From contig NZ_CP084910.1 of NCBI RefSeq assembly GCF_020535245.1, positions 782,501-846,500 of the forward strand: a stretch of DNA of 64,000 nt, read 5' to 3'. Below, in pieces: positions 33,544 through 41,956 of the stretch. Under the pieces are notes generated by a model. It was not told the origin of the DNA, made no database searches, and was given only the letters and a program-made list of their open reading frames with translations. The stretch's first letter is position 1; each line of letters begins with the position of its first letter. The stretch comes from Asticcacaulis sp. AND118. Lineage in GTDB: Bacteria; Pseudomonadota; Alphaproteobacteria; Caulobacterales; Caulobacteraceae. A program made the translations under genes and the position numbers.

Positions 33544-35244
33544 ATGAGCAACACGTACAAACTGAACCGCCGCAAGGCCTTGATGGCTTTTGGGCTGATG
33601 GGTGCGGCGCCGGCGGTATCCGGTTCGGGGCTGGCCCCGATCAAGGGGGCGCACTATATCCATGGCGTAGCGGCCGGTGATCCCCTGAGCGATCGGCTCA
33701 TCCTGTGGACAAGGGTGTCCGGTCTCGACGCCGCCACCGAGGTCGTCTGGCAGATTTCCGAAGACCCGGCCTTCGTCACCGTGACTCAGACGGGGCGCTT
33801 CGTGACCGACTCCGGGCGCGACTATACGGTCAAGATCGATGTCGGCGGCCTGAAAGCCGGTCAGACCTATCATTACCGCTTCACCTGTCAGGGCGCGACC
33901 TCGCCGGTGGGGCAGGCGAAGACCCTGCCGCTAGAGACCGAGCGTGTCGTGCTGGCGGTCGCCTCGTGCTCGCTCTTCCCCAACGGCTATTTCAACGCCT
34001 ACCGCGCCATTGCCGATATGACCGAGGTCGATGCCGTCCTGCACCTCGGCGACTATATCTATGAGTACGGCGCGGGCCTGAGCGACTACGGCATGGGCAA
34101 CGGGCGGCTGCTGGGCCGCGTGCCGGAGCCGCCGCACGAAATCGTGTCGCTGGCCGATTATCGCACCCGCCACGCCCAGTACAAGACCGATGCCGACCTT
34201 CAGGCGGCGCACGCCCGCGCGGCGTGGATCTGCGTCTTCGACGACCACGAAATGACCAACGACCCGTGGATGGCCGGAGCCGAGAACCATCAGCCCGCCA
34301 CCGAAGGCGACTTCAATGTGCGCAAGGCCGCGGCGCTGAAAGCCTATCGCGAGTGGATGCCGATCCGCGATCCGCAGCCGGGTATGCTGTCCGAAGTCAT
34401 CTACCGCTCGTTCCGCTTCGGTCAACTGGCCGAACTGTTCATGACCGAGACGCGCTTCCTTGGACGCTCCAGGCAACTCGACTATCAGACCGATCTCAAG
34501 CGCGACGCGGCGGGCAAGGCCGACTATGACGCGTTCCGCGCTGAACTGAACGCGCCCGAACGGGAACTGCTGGGCGCGGCCCAGCGTCAGTGGTTGCAGG
34601 CCGGTCTGAAATCGTCGGTGGCCGATGGCGTGCGCTGGCAGGTTTTCGGCAATCAGGTGGTGATGGCCAAGGTCAAGGGCCCCGACCTCAAAGCCCTTTA
34701 TGGCGAAGAACGCATCGCCAATATGCTGAAGATGCTGCCGCCGAACGTGGCGGGCGTCATCGGGCCGATGATCGACCTGTTCAGCCAGACCGAAAACCCG
34801 CTGCCGCTCAATCTCGACGCCTGGGACGGTTATCCGGCCGAGCGCGAGCGGCTCTACGGCTATATCCGCGAATCCGGTGCGCGCGCTGTGGTGCTTTCCG
34901 GCGACAGCCATCAGGCCTGGGCCAACGAACTGCACGATGCCGCAGGCGAGCGCGTGGCGGTGGAACTGGGCGTCACAGCGATCTCCAGCCCGACCGTGTG
35001 GTTCGACCACCTGCTGCCGAATTTCAGCCTCGCCAGGGTGCTGGCGGATCAGAATGCCGAGGTGCTGGCGGCTTCAACCGACCGCAACGGTTTCGTCCGC
35101 CTGACCCTGACGCCGGAAACGGCGATGGGCGAATGGGTGTCGGTTTCGACCATCACCGCGCGCGACTTCCAGGTGACGGTCGATGGAACGTTCGCGGCGC
35201 AGGCCGAAGCCCATCGCGTGGGGCCGCTGAAAATTCTGGGCTAA
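33544..35244 (+). CDS. PhoD-family alkaline phosphatase/phosphodiesterase
   Basis: A 566-residue secreted metallophosphoesterase. The N-terminus carries a twin-arginine signal (R9-R10 in LNRRKALMAFG), as PhoD enzymes are exported folded. The N-terminal Ig-like domain is followed by the catalytic domain with VASCSLFPNG, HLGDYIYEYG, DDHEMTNDPWM and VVLSGDSHQAW, whose Asp/His residues bind Fe and Ca. It would release phosphate from phosphomono- and diesters in the periplasm under phosphate limitation, in line with the PHO-box-like repeats upstream. Confidence 0.93.
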   Translation: MSNTYKLNRRKALMAFGLMGAAPAVSGSGLAPIKGAHYIHGVAAGDPLSDRLILWTRVSGLDAATEVVWQISEDPAFVTVTQTGRFVTDSGRDYTVKIDVGGLKAGQTYHYRFTCQGATSPVGQAKTLPLETERVVLAVASCSLFPNGYFNAYRAIADMTEVDAVLHLGDYIYEYGAGLSDYGMGNGRLLGRVPEPPHEIVSLADYRTRHAQYKTDADLQAAHARAAWICVFDDHEMTNDPWMAGAENHQPATEGDFNVRKAAALKAYREWMPIRDPQPGMLSEVIYRSFRFGQLAELFMTETRFLGRSRQLDYQTDLKRDAAGKADYDAFRAELNAPERELLGAAQRQWLQAGLKSSVADGVRWQVFGNQVVMAKVKGPDLKALYGEERIANMLKMLPPNVAGVIGPMIDLFSQTENPLPLNLDAWDGYPAERERLYGYIRESGARAVVLSGDSHQAWANELHDAAGERVAVELGVTAISSPTVWFDHLLPNFSLARVLADQNAEVLAASTDRNGFVRLTLTPETAMGEWVSVSTITARDFQVTVDGTFAAQAEAHRVGPLKILG

Positions 35245-35307
35245 GCGCATTGGCTGCGCCGAACTCCGTTTCCAAAAAGTGGGCACCGGTTTTTGGATCA
35301 GATGCGC
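35245..35307. repeat. Palindromic intergenic element, family A (copy 6)
   Basis: GCGCAT (35245-35250) and ATGCGC (35302-35307) with inner CCAAAAAGTGGGCACCGG and TTTTTGGATCAG. It begins one base after the PhoD stop codon. Confidence 0.85.
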
Positions 35308-35428
35308 GACTCTTAAGGCCTGAGGATAAGTCTGGCGCGCTCTTGAACGCGTCCGCCGGCTGCCCATGTCTGACGGGCCGTTCCGGCAGACACACGCACC
35401 CCTAAAGCACGCACCCAGAGAAAAACAT

Positions 35429-35950
35429 ATGTCGCAGGTCCCGCCCGTCTCCATCCATTCGATGACCGTGCCGATTCTCATCAACGCGATGAAGAACCTG
35501 ACCCATCTCCTCACCAAGGCCGAGGCTTTCGCCGAAACGAAAAAGATCGATCCGTCGGTGGTCATCGAAGCGCGTCTGGCGCTCGACATGCACCCGCTGC
35601 GCCGTCAGATCCAGTCGGTCTCCGATACGGCGAAGGGCGCTGTGGCCCGCCTGACCGGCACTGAAATTCCGTCCATGTCGGATACGGAAACCACCTTCGC
35701 GGAACTGAAGGCGCGTCTGGCCCGGACGATCGCCTATGTCGAATCCGTCGATCCGGCCCTGTTCGACGGCGCCGAAAACCGTGACGTCGTGCTGAAGCTG
35801 CCGGGCCGCGAAATCCCGTTCACCGGCTACAGCTATGCGGTAGGCTTCGTCATTCCGAACCTGTTCTTTCATGTGACGACGGCCTACGCCATCCTGCGCC
35901 ACTATGGCGTCGAACTGGGCAAGACCGACTACCTGCGCGGCGGGCTTTAA
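35429..35950 (+). CDS. DUF1993 family protein
   Basis: A 173-residue soluble helical protein matching DUF1993 by its opening PVSIHSMTVPILINAMKNL and the end YSYAVGFVIPNLFFHVTTAYAILRHYGVELGK. The four-helix bundle and the conserved His near the end resemble the DinB/YfiT superfamily, whose members often bind metal. Function unknown. ATG 35429 fits the conserved start; AGAG lies about 8 bases upstream. The 3' end overlaps the convergent gene by 4 bases. Confidence 0.82.
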   Translation: MSQVPPVSIHSMTVPILINAMKNLTHLLTKAEAFAETKKIDPSVVIEARLALDMHPLRRQIQSVSDTAKGAVARLTGTEIPSMSDTETTFAELKARLARTIAYVESVDPALFDGAENRDVVLKLPGREIPFTGYSYAVGFVIPNLFFHVTTAYAILRHYGVELGKTDYLRGGL

Positions 35951-37023
35951 CTTACGACAATATCGAACGGTTCGAGCGCGGTCAGATAGTCCGCAAGGGC
36001 GATCAGGCCGAGGCTCGACCGCGCGCCGGGGGTGGGGCCACTCCCCTTGGCCAGACGTTCGGCCAGCAGGATGGCCGGCACCGACGGTATCTGCGGGCCG
36101 TCGCCATTGCGGGCGATGATATGCCAGTCGATGGTCAGCGTCTGTCCATCCAGCCCTGTGCCCGACAGGGCCATGAACATGCCGCCGTCGTCAGAGCCCA
36201 GCGGATCGAACAGGTCGGCGGCTTTCAGTAACGGCTTGGCCAGTTTCGGCAAGGGGAAGGGCAGCAGTTTCCACCGCACGCCCCACGACAGGGCCCACAG
36301 GCCGAGGTGGATGAAGCCGAGTTCCAGCCCGGCACCGAAGCGGATCGACCTCAGCCCATAGGCGGCAGGCAGCAGGTCGAGGTCGGGAATGTCGCAATCG
36401 CCCATCAGCCTTGGTCTCAGATGCGGAAAGCGATGCCGGCGCAGACCCTGCCAGCCATAGGCATTCGGATGCCCGGCAAAGGGTTTCAATGGCTTGCCGA
36501 CATAGGACAGGATGGCGGCGGTGGTGGCCAGTCCGCGCTCGGCGCCCTGACCGGGGCCGATGCCGAAGTCGAGCCCGTCGAGCGAGGCAAACCGGTCGCG
36601 GAAATGCGCGATCACCGCCGATGACAGGCACGGTACGGTCGAAGCCCCGCTGATGGCCGTCACGCCCGCCGCTTTGGCGGCGGCGTCCAGTCGGTTGAAA
36701 CCGACCACGAAATCACGGGCATCGGACAGGTCGACATAGTGGATGCCTGCCGCGATACAGGCTTCGGCGACGCGGTAATCGGCGTTCTGATATGGCCCGG
36801 CGGTGTGCACTACCACGGCGGGTCTCAGCGTGCGCAGAGCATCGTTCAGGCCGCTGTTGAGATCGAAGACCGACCACTCCGCGCCCAGCGATCTGGCGCA
36901 GGCTTCGGCCTTTGTGGCGTCGCGACCGGCGATGATGACCGGCACCGCGCGGCGGATCAGACCGGCGGCGATGCGCTTGCCGAAATTGCCGTAGCCCCCA
37001 AGGATCAGGACCTTATCTGTCAA
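35947..37023 (-). CDS. Saccharopine dehydrogenase-like NAD(P)-binding protein
   Basis: A 358-residue Rossmann-fold protein with GGYGNFG at residues 9-15, AGRDATKAEA (the strand after the nucleotide loop) and VVVHTAGPYQNADYRVAEACI, the core of the saccharopine dehydrogenase-like family. A true lysine-pathway role is unlikely given the neighbours. It is the last gene of a three-gene operon with a DUF4166 protein and a DCC protein (overlaps of 11 and 4 bases). The combined function is unknown. Confidence 0.88.
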   Translation of the reverse strand: MTDKVLILGGYGNFGKRIAAGLIRRAVPVIIAGRDATKAEACARSLGAEWSVFDLNSGLNDALRTLRPAVVVHTAGPYQNADYRVAEACIAAGIHYVDLSDARDFVVGFNRLDAAAKAAGVTAISGASTVPCLSSAVIAHFRDRFASLDGLDFGIGPGQGAERGLATTAAILSYVGKPLKPFAGHPNAYGWQGLRRHRFPHLRPRLMGDCDIPDLDLLPAAYGLRSIRFGAGLELGFIHLGLWALSWGVRWKLLPFPLPKLAKPLLKAADLFDPLGSDDGGMFMALSGTGLDGQTLTIDWHIIARNGDGPQIPSVPAILLAERLAKGSGPTPGARSSLGLIALADYLTALEPFDIVVS

Positions 37024-37621
37024 GACGCATCTCGGTCACGCGAAACGCCCCGCCGTAGCTGTAGAGCTTGCCCAGAAGCGGATGGCGCAGGTCCATATAC
37101 ATGCGGAAACTGTCTTCGCCCGTGGCCTCTTCCCAGGCATCGCCGCGTCCGGCCAGCCAACTGATGGGCAAGGGAATGTCGAGCCCGAACAGCCGCCACG
37201 CATAACCGGCGTGGCGCAGTCGCACGCGGCCTTCATGATAGTCGTAGCGGGCGCGCCAGCCGATGCCGGTGGCCATATATTCGGTGACGCTGTGCGGGCG
37301 CTTCGACACCATGCGCGAGCGGAAGGTCACGGGGGCGCGCCCCTCAAAACGGAAGACGCGCTCAAACACAAAGGCGTCGCTGTCGGGTTCCGACCGGAAG
37401 TGCACCGTCACCGGCACGGCCCTGCCCTCATAGGGCGTCAACATGCCGGTGGCTTTGATCAAACCCGAGAGACGCCGCAGCAACGGGTGCATCTCGACAT
37501 CCAGCGTCCCTTCGACGGTCACATGATCGCGGGTGAAGGGCCGATTGGCGTAGTGGGCCTTGAGCGCCGGGGGCAGGGCCTCCCATTGCTCGGCGAAGAT
37601 GGCCGCGAAGGTGGGGGTCAT
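37013..37621 (-). CDS. DUF4166 domain protein
   Basis: A 202-residue protein of the DUF4166 family, recognised from HYANRPFTRDHVTVEGTLDV, SGLIKATGMLTPYEGRAVPV and the aromatic-rich barrel-like second half (GIGWRARYDYHEGRVRLRHAGY). In many genomes this domain is fused to or encoded beside a saccharopine dehydrogenase-like protein, as here. The function is not known. Overlaps at both ends indicate translational coupling. Confidence 0.82.
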   Translation of the reverse strand: MTPTFAAIFAEQWEALPPALKAHYANRPFTRDHVTVEGTLDVEMHPLLRRLSGLIKATGMLTPYEGRAVPVTVHFRSEPDSDAFVFERVFRFEGRAPVTFRSRMVSKRPHSVTEYMATGIGWRARYDYHEGRVRLRHAGYAWRLFGLDIPLPISWLAGRGDAWEEATGEDSFRMYMDLRHPLLGKLYSYGGAFRVTEMRLDR

Positions 37622-38007
37622 ATCTGCGTCTTTCCGGCCAGTTTAAGGCTGAGGTTACGCCCCGCCCGCATCAGCGGATAGAGCCAGCGCGCGCGGCGCG
37701 GCGAGCGGAACAGCCAAGCATTGAAACGGTTGAGGGCGTCGTGGTTCGACCCCAGCATAGCCAGCAGGTTCAGGGCATCGGCGCCGTGCCGCCACTGATC
37801 GCCATAGACCACGACGATCCCCTGATTGAGATCGAGTTGGCGGGTGTGGATTTCCCTGAGCACAGGATGGACGGCATGGCTGCGCGCATCCAGGGTCTGC
37901 AATCGGCCGACGGCCTTGTTGACGCGGTAGCCCAGCGCCCCCGACCGGCACAGCACGCAATCCCCGTCATAGACGAGCCAGAGTGTTTCGGCCTCGGTCT
38001 TGTCCAT
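37618..38007 (-). CDS. DCC-family thiol-disulfide oxidoreductase-like protein (DUF393)
   Basis: A 129-residue protein with the family motif YDGDCVLC at residues 13-20, giving a C17-x2-C20 redox pair in a thioredoxin-like position. Redox activity is predicted for the family but poorly tested. It starts the DCC-DUF4166-dehydrogenase operon and is divergent from the DUF2269 membrane protein gene, with a 52-base shared upstream region. The same set of families recurs together in other bacteria as far as I recall. Confidence 0.88.
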   Translation of the reverse strand: MDKTEAETLWLVYDGDCVLCRSGALGYRVNKAVGRLQTLDARSHAVHPVLREIHTRQLDLNQGIVVVYGDQWRHGADALNLLAMLGSNHDALNRFNAWLFRSPRRARWLYPLMRAGRNLSLKLAGKTQI

Positions 38008-38059
38008 TTCCCGTATACCCCTTACACGCTGTTCATAGGCGCGAAGGCGAGGGGGATCA

Positions 38060-38521
38060 ATGCTCTATCTGTGGGTGAAGTGGGTGCATGTGGTCTCATC
38101 GACCATCCTGTTCGGCACCGGGATCGGCACGGCCTTTTTCATGTTCATGGCCAACCGCCGCAAGGAGGTGCCGGGTATCGCCTTCGCCTCGCGCCACGTG
38201 GTCATTGCCGACTGGCTGTTCACCACGCCTGCGGTCATCGTTCAGCTTCTGACCGGTCTGTGGCTGGTGCATCTGGGCGGATTTCAGCTGTTCGGCGGTT
38301 GGGTGTTGGGGGGACTGTTGCTCTATATTTTCGCCGGAGCCTGCTGGTTGCCGGTGGTGTGGATGCAGATAAGGATGCGCGATCTGGCCAAGGCCGCGCA
38401 TCTGTCGGGTGAGCCGCTGCCGCCGCTCTACTGGACCTATGAGCGCTGGTGGGTGATCCTTGGCGCGCTGGCCTTTCCGGCGATTGTGGTTGTATTCTGG
38501 CTGATGGTGGTGAAACCGTAA
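38060..38521 (+). CDS. DUF2269 family membrane protein
   Basis: A 153-residue protein with four membrane helices. WVKWVHVVSSTILFGTGIGTAFFMF at the start and the conserved basic FASRHVVIADWLFTTPAVIVQLLTG fit DUF2269. Helix His residues (H10, H46) resemble haem-binding positions in some four-helix membrane proteins, but I cannot show haem binding. It is divergent from the DCC operon, and its role is unknown. Confidence 0.82.
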   Translation: MLYLWVKWVHVVSSTILFGTGIGTAFFMFMANRRKEVPGIAFASRHVVIADWLFTTPAVIVQLLTGLWLVHLGGFQLFGGWVLGGLLLYIFAGACWLPVVWMQIRMRDLAKAAHLSGEPLPPLYWTYERWWVILGALAFPAIVVVFWLMVVKP

Positions 38522-38582
38522 CCTTGACCTTTGCGGTTTCACCCCCATGTCTTCGTCACACCATTCCGCAAAGGGGAAGACC

Positions 38583-39209
38583 ATGATCGTTCTGCACACC
38601 TGGACCACACCCAACGGCTTCAAAGCCTCCATCGGCCTCGAAGAAATGGGCCTGCCGTACAGGGTCAAGCCGGTCAATATCGGCGCAGACGAACAATTCC
38701 ATCCCGACTTCCTGAAAATCTCGCCCAACAACAAGATCCCGGCCATTGTCGACGAAGAGACGGGCATCAGCGTCTTTGAAACCGGGGCCATCCTCGTCTA
38801 CCTCGCCGAAAAGACCGGCAAGTTCCTGCCGGCGTCGGGCGAGGCGCGTTACAAGGTGCTGGAGTGGCTGAACTGGCAGATGGGCGGTCTGGGGCCGATG
38901 TTCGGCCAACTGGGGCATTTCGCCGTCTTCGCGCCGGAAAAGGTGCCCTACGCGATCAACCGCTATATCAACGAAGCCAAGCGTCTGCTGGGGGTGCTGG
39001 AGACGCAGTTGTCGAAGCACGCCTATGTGGCGGGTGAGGCCTACACCATCGCCGACATGGCCATCTGGCCGTGGATCAACACGCTGCGCACCTTCTATCA
39101 GCAGGAAGAACTGCTGGCCGACAAGCCGCATATCACCGCCTGGTTCGACACCGTCGGCGCGCGCCCGGCGGTGCAGAAGGGCATGACCGTCGGTAAGACG
39201 GCGACCTAA
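38583..39209 (+). CDS. Glutathione S-transferase (YfcG/nu-class-like)
   Basis: About 208 residues. The N-terminal domain reads MIVLHTWTTPNGFKASIGLEEMGLPY with the T-x-P-N-G motif of nu-class (YfcG) GSTs, which have disulfide-bond reductase activity; NNKIPAIVDEETGISVFETGAIL is the conserved glutathione-binding cis-Pro and ETGAIL block. Helical C-domain ends TAWFDTVGARPAVQKGM. ATG 38583 has AAGGGGAAG just upstream. Substrate unknown. Confidence 0.92.
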   Translation: MIVLHTWTTPNGFKASIGLEEMGLPYRVKPVNIGADEQFHPDFLKISPNNKIPAIVDEETGISVFETGAILVYLAEKTGKFLPASGEARYKVLEWLNWQMGGLGPMFGQLGHFAVFAPEKVPYAINRYINEAKRLLGVLETQLSKHAYVAGEAYTIADMAIWPWINTLRTFYQQEELLADKPHITAWFDTVGARPAVQKGMTVGKTAT

Positions 39210-39212
39210 GCT

Positions 39213-39373
39213 TCATCCTCTCCTGCGAAGCGGGGGAGCGGGGCGGCCCGTGCCGTGGCAGCGAATGAAATGAGCTGACGGAGGGGGCTTCGCTGATGGT
39301 TTCGCCCCCTCCGTCTCGACGCGCTTCGCTTGCTCGACACCTCCCCCGTTTCGCTTCGCTTACAGGGGAGGAT
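39213..39373. repeat. Long imperfect inverted repeat, family C (copy 2)
   Basis: Outer arms CATCCTCTCCTG and CAGGGGAGGATG with an inner GGAGGGGGC ... GCCCCCTCC pair. The 32 bases at 39305-39336 are identical to 53827-53858 in the his operon. Confidence 0.82.
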
Positions 39374-39375
39374 GT

Positions 39376-39783
39376 TTAGCGAAGCACCTCCCTCAGCTTC
39401 ATCACCTGCCGCTCGTACTCCGCCGGATCGACATTTTTCAGCAGCTTGAGATCGTCCTGCCAGCGGTCGAGCCGTTTGGCCGCGCTGTCGGCCTTCAGCA
39501 CATCGATGCGCGCCTTCAAATCGCGCAGGTCATCATAGGCCGGCTGATCGCGCTTCTCGGCGGGCAGGTCATCGATCAGGCGCAGCACCGCATCGGTCAG
39601 CTTGCCGATCTGACGGCCATAGCTTTCCTGTTCGACGATGCGTTTTTCGGTATCCGGCGCCGAGGAATTGGTCTCGGTAATGCTGATCAGCGACCAGCCG
39701 CGCAATATGTCCTGCGTCAGCGTCTGTGGTGCGAACCGCCACAGGCCGAAGGGGTCGAAGAGGTTGCTGCTGCCGTCCGCCAT
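39376..39783 (-). CDS. Hypothetical helical protein (phasin-like length)
   Basis: A 135-residue protein. FDPFGLWRFAPQTLTQDILRGWS at the start is amphipathic and aromatic-rich; the rest is charged and predicted coiled coil (DDLRDLKARIDVLKADSAAKRLDRW). The layout resembles phasin- or PhaE-like granule proteins, but I see no decisive motif. I start at ATG 39781-39783 because GGAGG lies 5 bases upstream, inside what would be the first codons of a longer version. Function unknown. Confidence 0.65.
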   Translation of the reverse strand: MADGSSNLFDPFGLWRFAPQTLTQDILRGWSLISITETNSSAPDTEKRIVEQESYGRQIGKLTDAVLRLIDDLPAEKRDQPAYDDLRDLKARIDVLKADSAAKRLDRWQDDLKLLKNVDPAEYERQVMKLREVLR

Positions 39784-39824
39784 GTGCGCCTCCATTTAAT
39801 GAACGAAGGCTATCACAGGTTGCG

Positions 39825-40301
39825 CTATTCGGCCATCAGATCGACATAGCCCGCCTTGAGAAACGCGGCGGCTTCGTCGGGCTTGATCGATAGCAACAAC
39901 CCGCGCTGTCCGGCATTAATATAGACCACATCGTACAACTGCGCCGTCTCGTCGATGGCGGTCGGGTGGCCTTTGCGCTGGCCGAAGGGCGAAATGCCTC
40001 CGACCTTGAAACCCGTCACTTTTTCGGCTTCGGGCACCTTCATCATCTGGGCCGACTTGCCTTTGAAATGCGCCGCCAGCTTCTTCATCGACACGTCGCC
40101 GTCCGACGGCACGACGACGCAGACGCCCTTGCCGTCGACCTCGGCCATCAGGGTCTTGAAGGTCTGGGACGGATCGACGCCCAGCGCCTCGGCGGCCTGA
40201 AGCCCGACGCGCGGCGCGTCCGGGTCGTAGCCATAGGGGTGAAGCTCGAAGGCAATCCCGGCCTTTTGCAGGGCGGCGGTGCCGGCAGTGGTTTTGGACA
40301 T
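39825..40301 (-). CDS. ybaK: Cys-tRNA(Pro)/Cys-tRNA(Cys) deacylase YbaK
   Basis: A 158-residue editing enzyme that hydrolyses cysteine wrongly attached to tRNA-Pro. The conserved K49 in QTFKTLM, the GKGVCVVVPSDGDVSMKKLA strand-helix and VGGISPFGQRKGHPTAIDE match YbaK/EbsC. It lies 27 bases downstream of a threonine aldolase gene on the same strand, so may share its transcript. Confidence 0.93.
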   Translation of the reverse strand: MSKTTAGTAALQKAGIAFELHPYGYDPDAPRVGLQAAEALGVDPSQTFKTLMAEVDGKGVCVVVPSDGDVSMKKLAAHFKGKSAQMMKVPEAEKVTGFKVGGISPFGQRKGHPTAIDETAQLYDVVYINAGQRGLLLSIKPDEAAAFLKAGYVDLMAE

Positions 40302-40328
40302 GGCAACTCTATAGCGCCTCTCCTGAAA

Positions 40329-41360
40329 TCAGGGGAGGAACTTTTTGCAATCACCCAGAAACGCGGAAACCTCTTCCTCGGTCGTGGCAAAGCTGCATAC
40401 CAGCCGGTAGACATTTTCTCCCGCCAGCGACCACGGATAAAACCGGTGTCCCGCGTCCTCAAGCCCTGTCGCCAGCGCCGGGGGCAGGGTGACGAACAGC
40501 GCATTGGCCTGCTGCGGATAGAGCAGCGACACGCCGTCGAGGGCGCTTAGTCCTTCGGCCAGACGCTGCGCCATGCCGTTGGCGTGGGCCGCCAGCTTCA
40601 GCCACAGATCGTCCTCGAGCAGGGCCAGCAACTGCGCCGACACGAAGCGCATCTTCGACGGCAATTGCCCCATGCGCTTATGCCAGTATTCAAAGTCGCG
40701 GATCAGAGCGGGGTTGAGGATAACCACGGCTTCGGCCAGAGCGGCCCCGGCCTTGGTGCCGCCGAACGACAGTATATCCACGCCCGTCACGGCCTCGGCC
40801 GGCGAAACGCCCAGAGAGGATACGGCATTGCTCAGCCGCGCCCCGTCCATATGGATCAGCAGGCCGTGCCGGTCGGCCACGGTCCTGAGCGCGCGCAGTT
40901 CGGAGACGTTATAGACTGTGCCGATTTCGGTCGATTGCGTCAGGCTGATTACCTTCGGGCGCGCAGCGTGCGGCGCGTGGTCCTGCGACAGGGCGACGAT
41001 GGCCTCGATGCCTTCGGGCGTCAGCTTGCCCCGCACGTCCGGCGCGATGAGGATCTTGGCCCCGGTGAAGAATTCCGGCAGGCCGCATTCGTCGTTCTGG
41101 ATATGGGCGTCGCGAGTCGCAATGGTCGCCTCGAACGGCCGCATGACCGAGGCCAGCGCGACGCCGTTGGTGGCCGAGCCGTTGAAGGTCGGGAAGGCGC
41201 GCAGACCCGGATTGGCAAAAACTTCGCGCAGGCGGGCGTTCAGGCGGGCCGTGACCTCATCGCCACCATAGGAGGCGGCGTGGCCTTCATTGGCGGCACC
41301 GAGCGCGGCCAGAACGGCGGGGTGCATCGGGGCGGTATTGTCGCTGGCGAACCAGACCAT
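40329..41360 (-). CDS. Low-specificity threonine aldolase
   Basis: A 343-residue PLP enzyme splitting threonine/allo-threonine to glycine and acetaldehyde. The PLP lysine is K203 in SFGGTKAGAALAE, D172 in HMDGARL contacts the pyridine nitrogen, and H86 in TRDAHIQNDECG stacks on the cofactor. These fit the beta-eliminating lyase/threonine aldolase family of alphaproteobacteria. ATG 41358-41360. It forms a likely unit with ybaK. Confidence 0.9.
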   Translation of the reverse strand: MVWFASDNTAPMHPAVLAALGAANEGHAASYGGDEVTARLNARLREVFANPGLRAFPTFNGSATNGVALASVMRPFEATIATRDAHIQNDECGLPEFFTGAKILIAPDVRGKLTPEGIEAIVALSQDHAPHAARPKVISLTQSTEIGTVYNVSELRALRTVADRHGLLIHMDGARLSNAVSSLGVSPAEAVTGVDILSFGGTKAGAALAEAVVILNPALIRDFEYWHKRMGQLPSKMRFVSAQLLALLEDDLWLKLAAHANGMAQRLAEGLSALDGVSLLYPQQANALFVTLPPALATGLEDAGHRFYPWSLAGENVYRLVCSFATTEEEVSAFLGDCKKFLP

Positions 41361-41410
41361 TCGTTACTCTATTTCTGATTTTTTCCCTCTCTCAAGTGAG
41401 AGGGAAGGGG

Positions 41411-41866
41411 CTATTTCGGAGGCTTTTTCCTCACATACAGCGTCTTATGCACCCGCGCCACCACTACGCCGTCGTCGTCCACCACATCGACCTCGAATTC
41501 CGGTTCGAGCTTGGGCAGGGTATCGGCCTGCTCGCGGATGCGGTCGATCTCCTCCGGCGGGATGCGGAAGATGGCGCGCACCCGCCCGCGGCCGGGCTTG
41601 AGAAAATCGATGCGCGCCGCCTTGTCCCAGACGATATAGCCCCGCCCCAGATGCGTCATCAGGATCGCCATGAAGAAGGGGTCGCACATCATGTAGAGCG
41701 AGCCGCCGAACTGGGTGCCGACCACATTGCGGTTCCACCAGCGCAGTTTCATCTGCACCTCGATCTCGGTGAAATCGGGGGCAGTGCGCACGACGCGGAT
41801 GCCGGCACCGATCATTGGTGGATAGAGGTTGATCAGCTTGAAGCGTTTGATAGGGTCGGCGGCCAT
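41411..41866 (-). CDS. DUF4442 hot-dog thioesterase-like protein
   Basis: A 151-residue PaaI/DUF4442-type hot-dog protein. MKLRWWNRNVVGTQFGGSLYMMCDPFF carries the helix-capping N-x-x-G-T-x-F-G-G pattern seen in acyl-CoA thioesterases of this group. The substrate is unknown. It lies on the minus strand, divergent from the panE-like gene. A short hairpin (CCCTCTC ... GAGAGGG, 41383-41406) follows its stop. Confidence 0.82.
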   Translation of the reverse strand: MAADPIKRFKLINLYPPMIGAGIRVVRTAPDFTEIEVQMKLRWWNRNVVGTQFGGSLYMMCDPFFMAILMTHLGRGYIVWDKAARIDFLKPGRGRVRAIFRIPPEEIDRIREQADTLPKLEPEFEVDVVDDDGVVVARVHKTLYVRKKPPK

Positions 41867-41956
41867 GGTCCCCTCCGGCGAGACGCTGAGGGGCTTACGT
41901 TAACGTCAAACAAGCCGTAGGCATAGCGTCACGCTGGGGAAGGAATCGCAAAAAAA

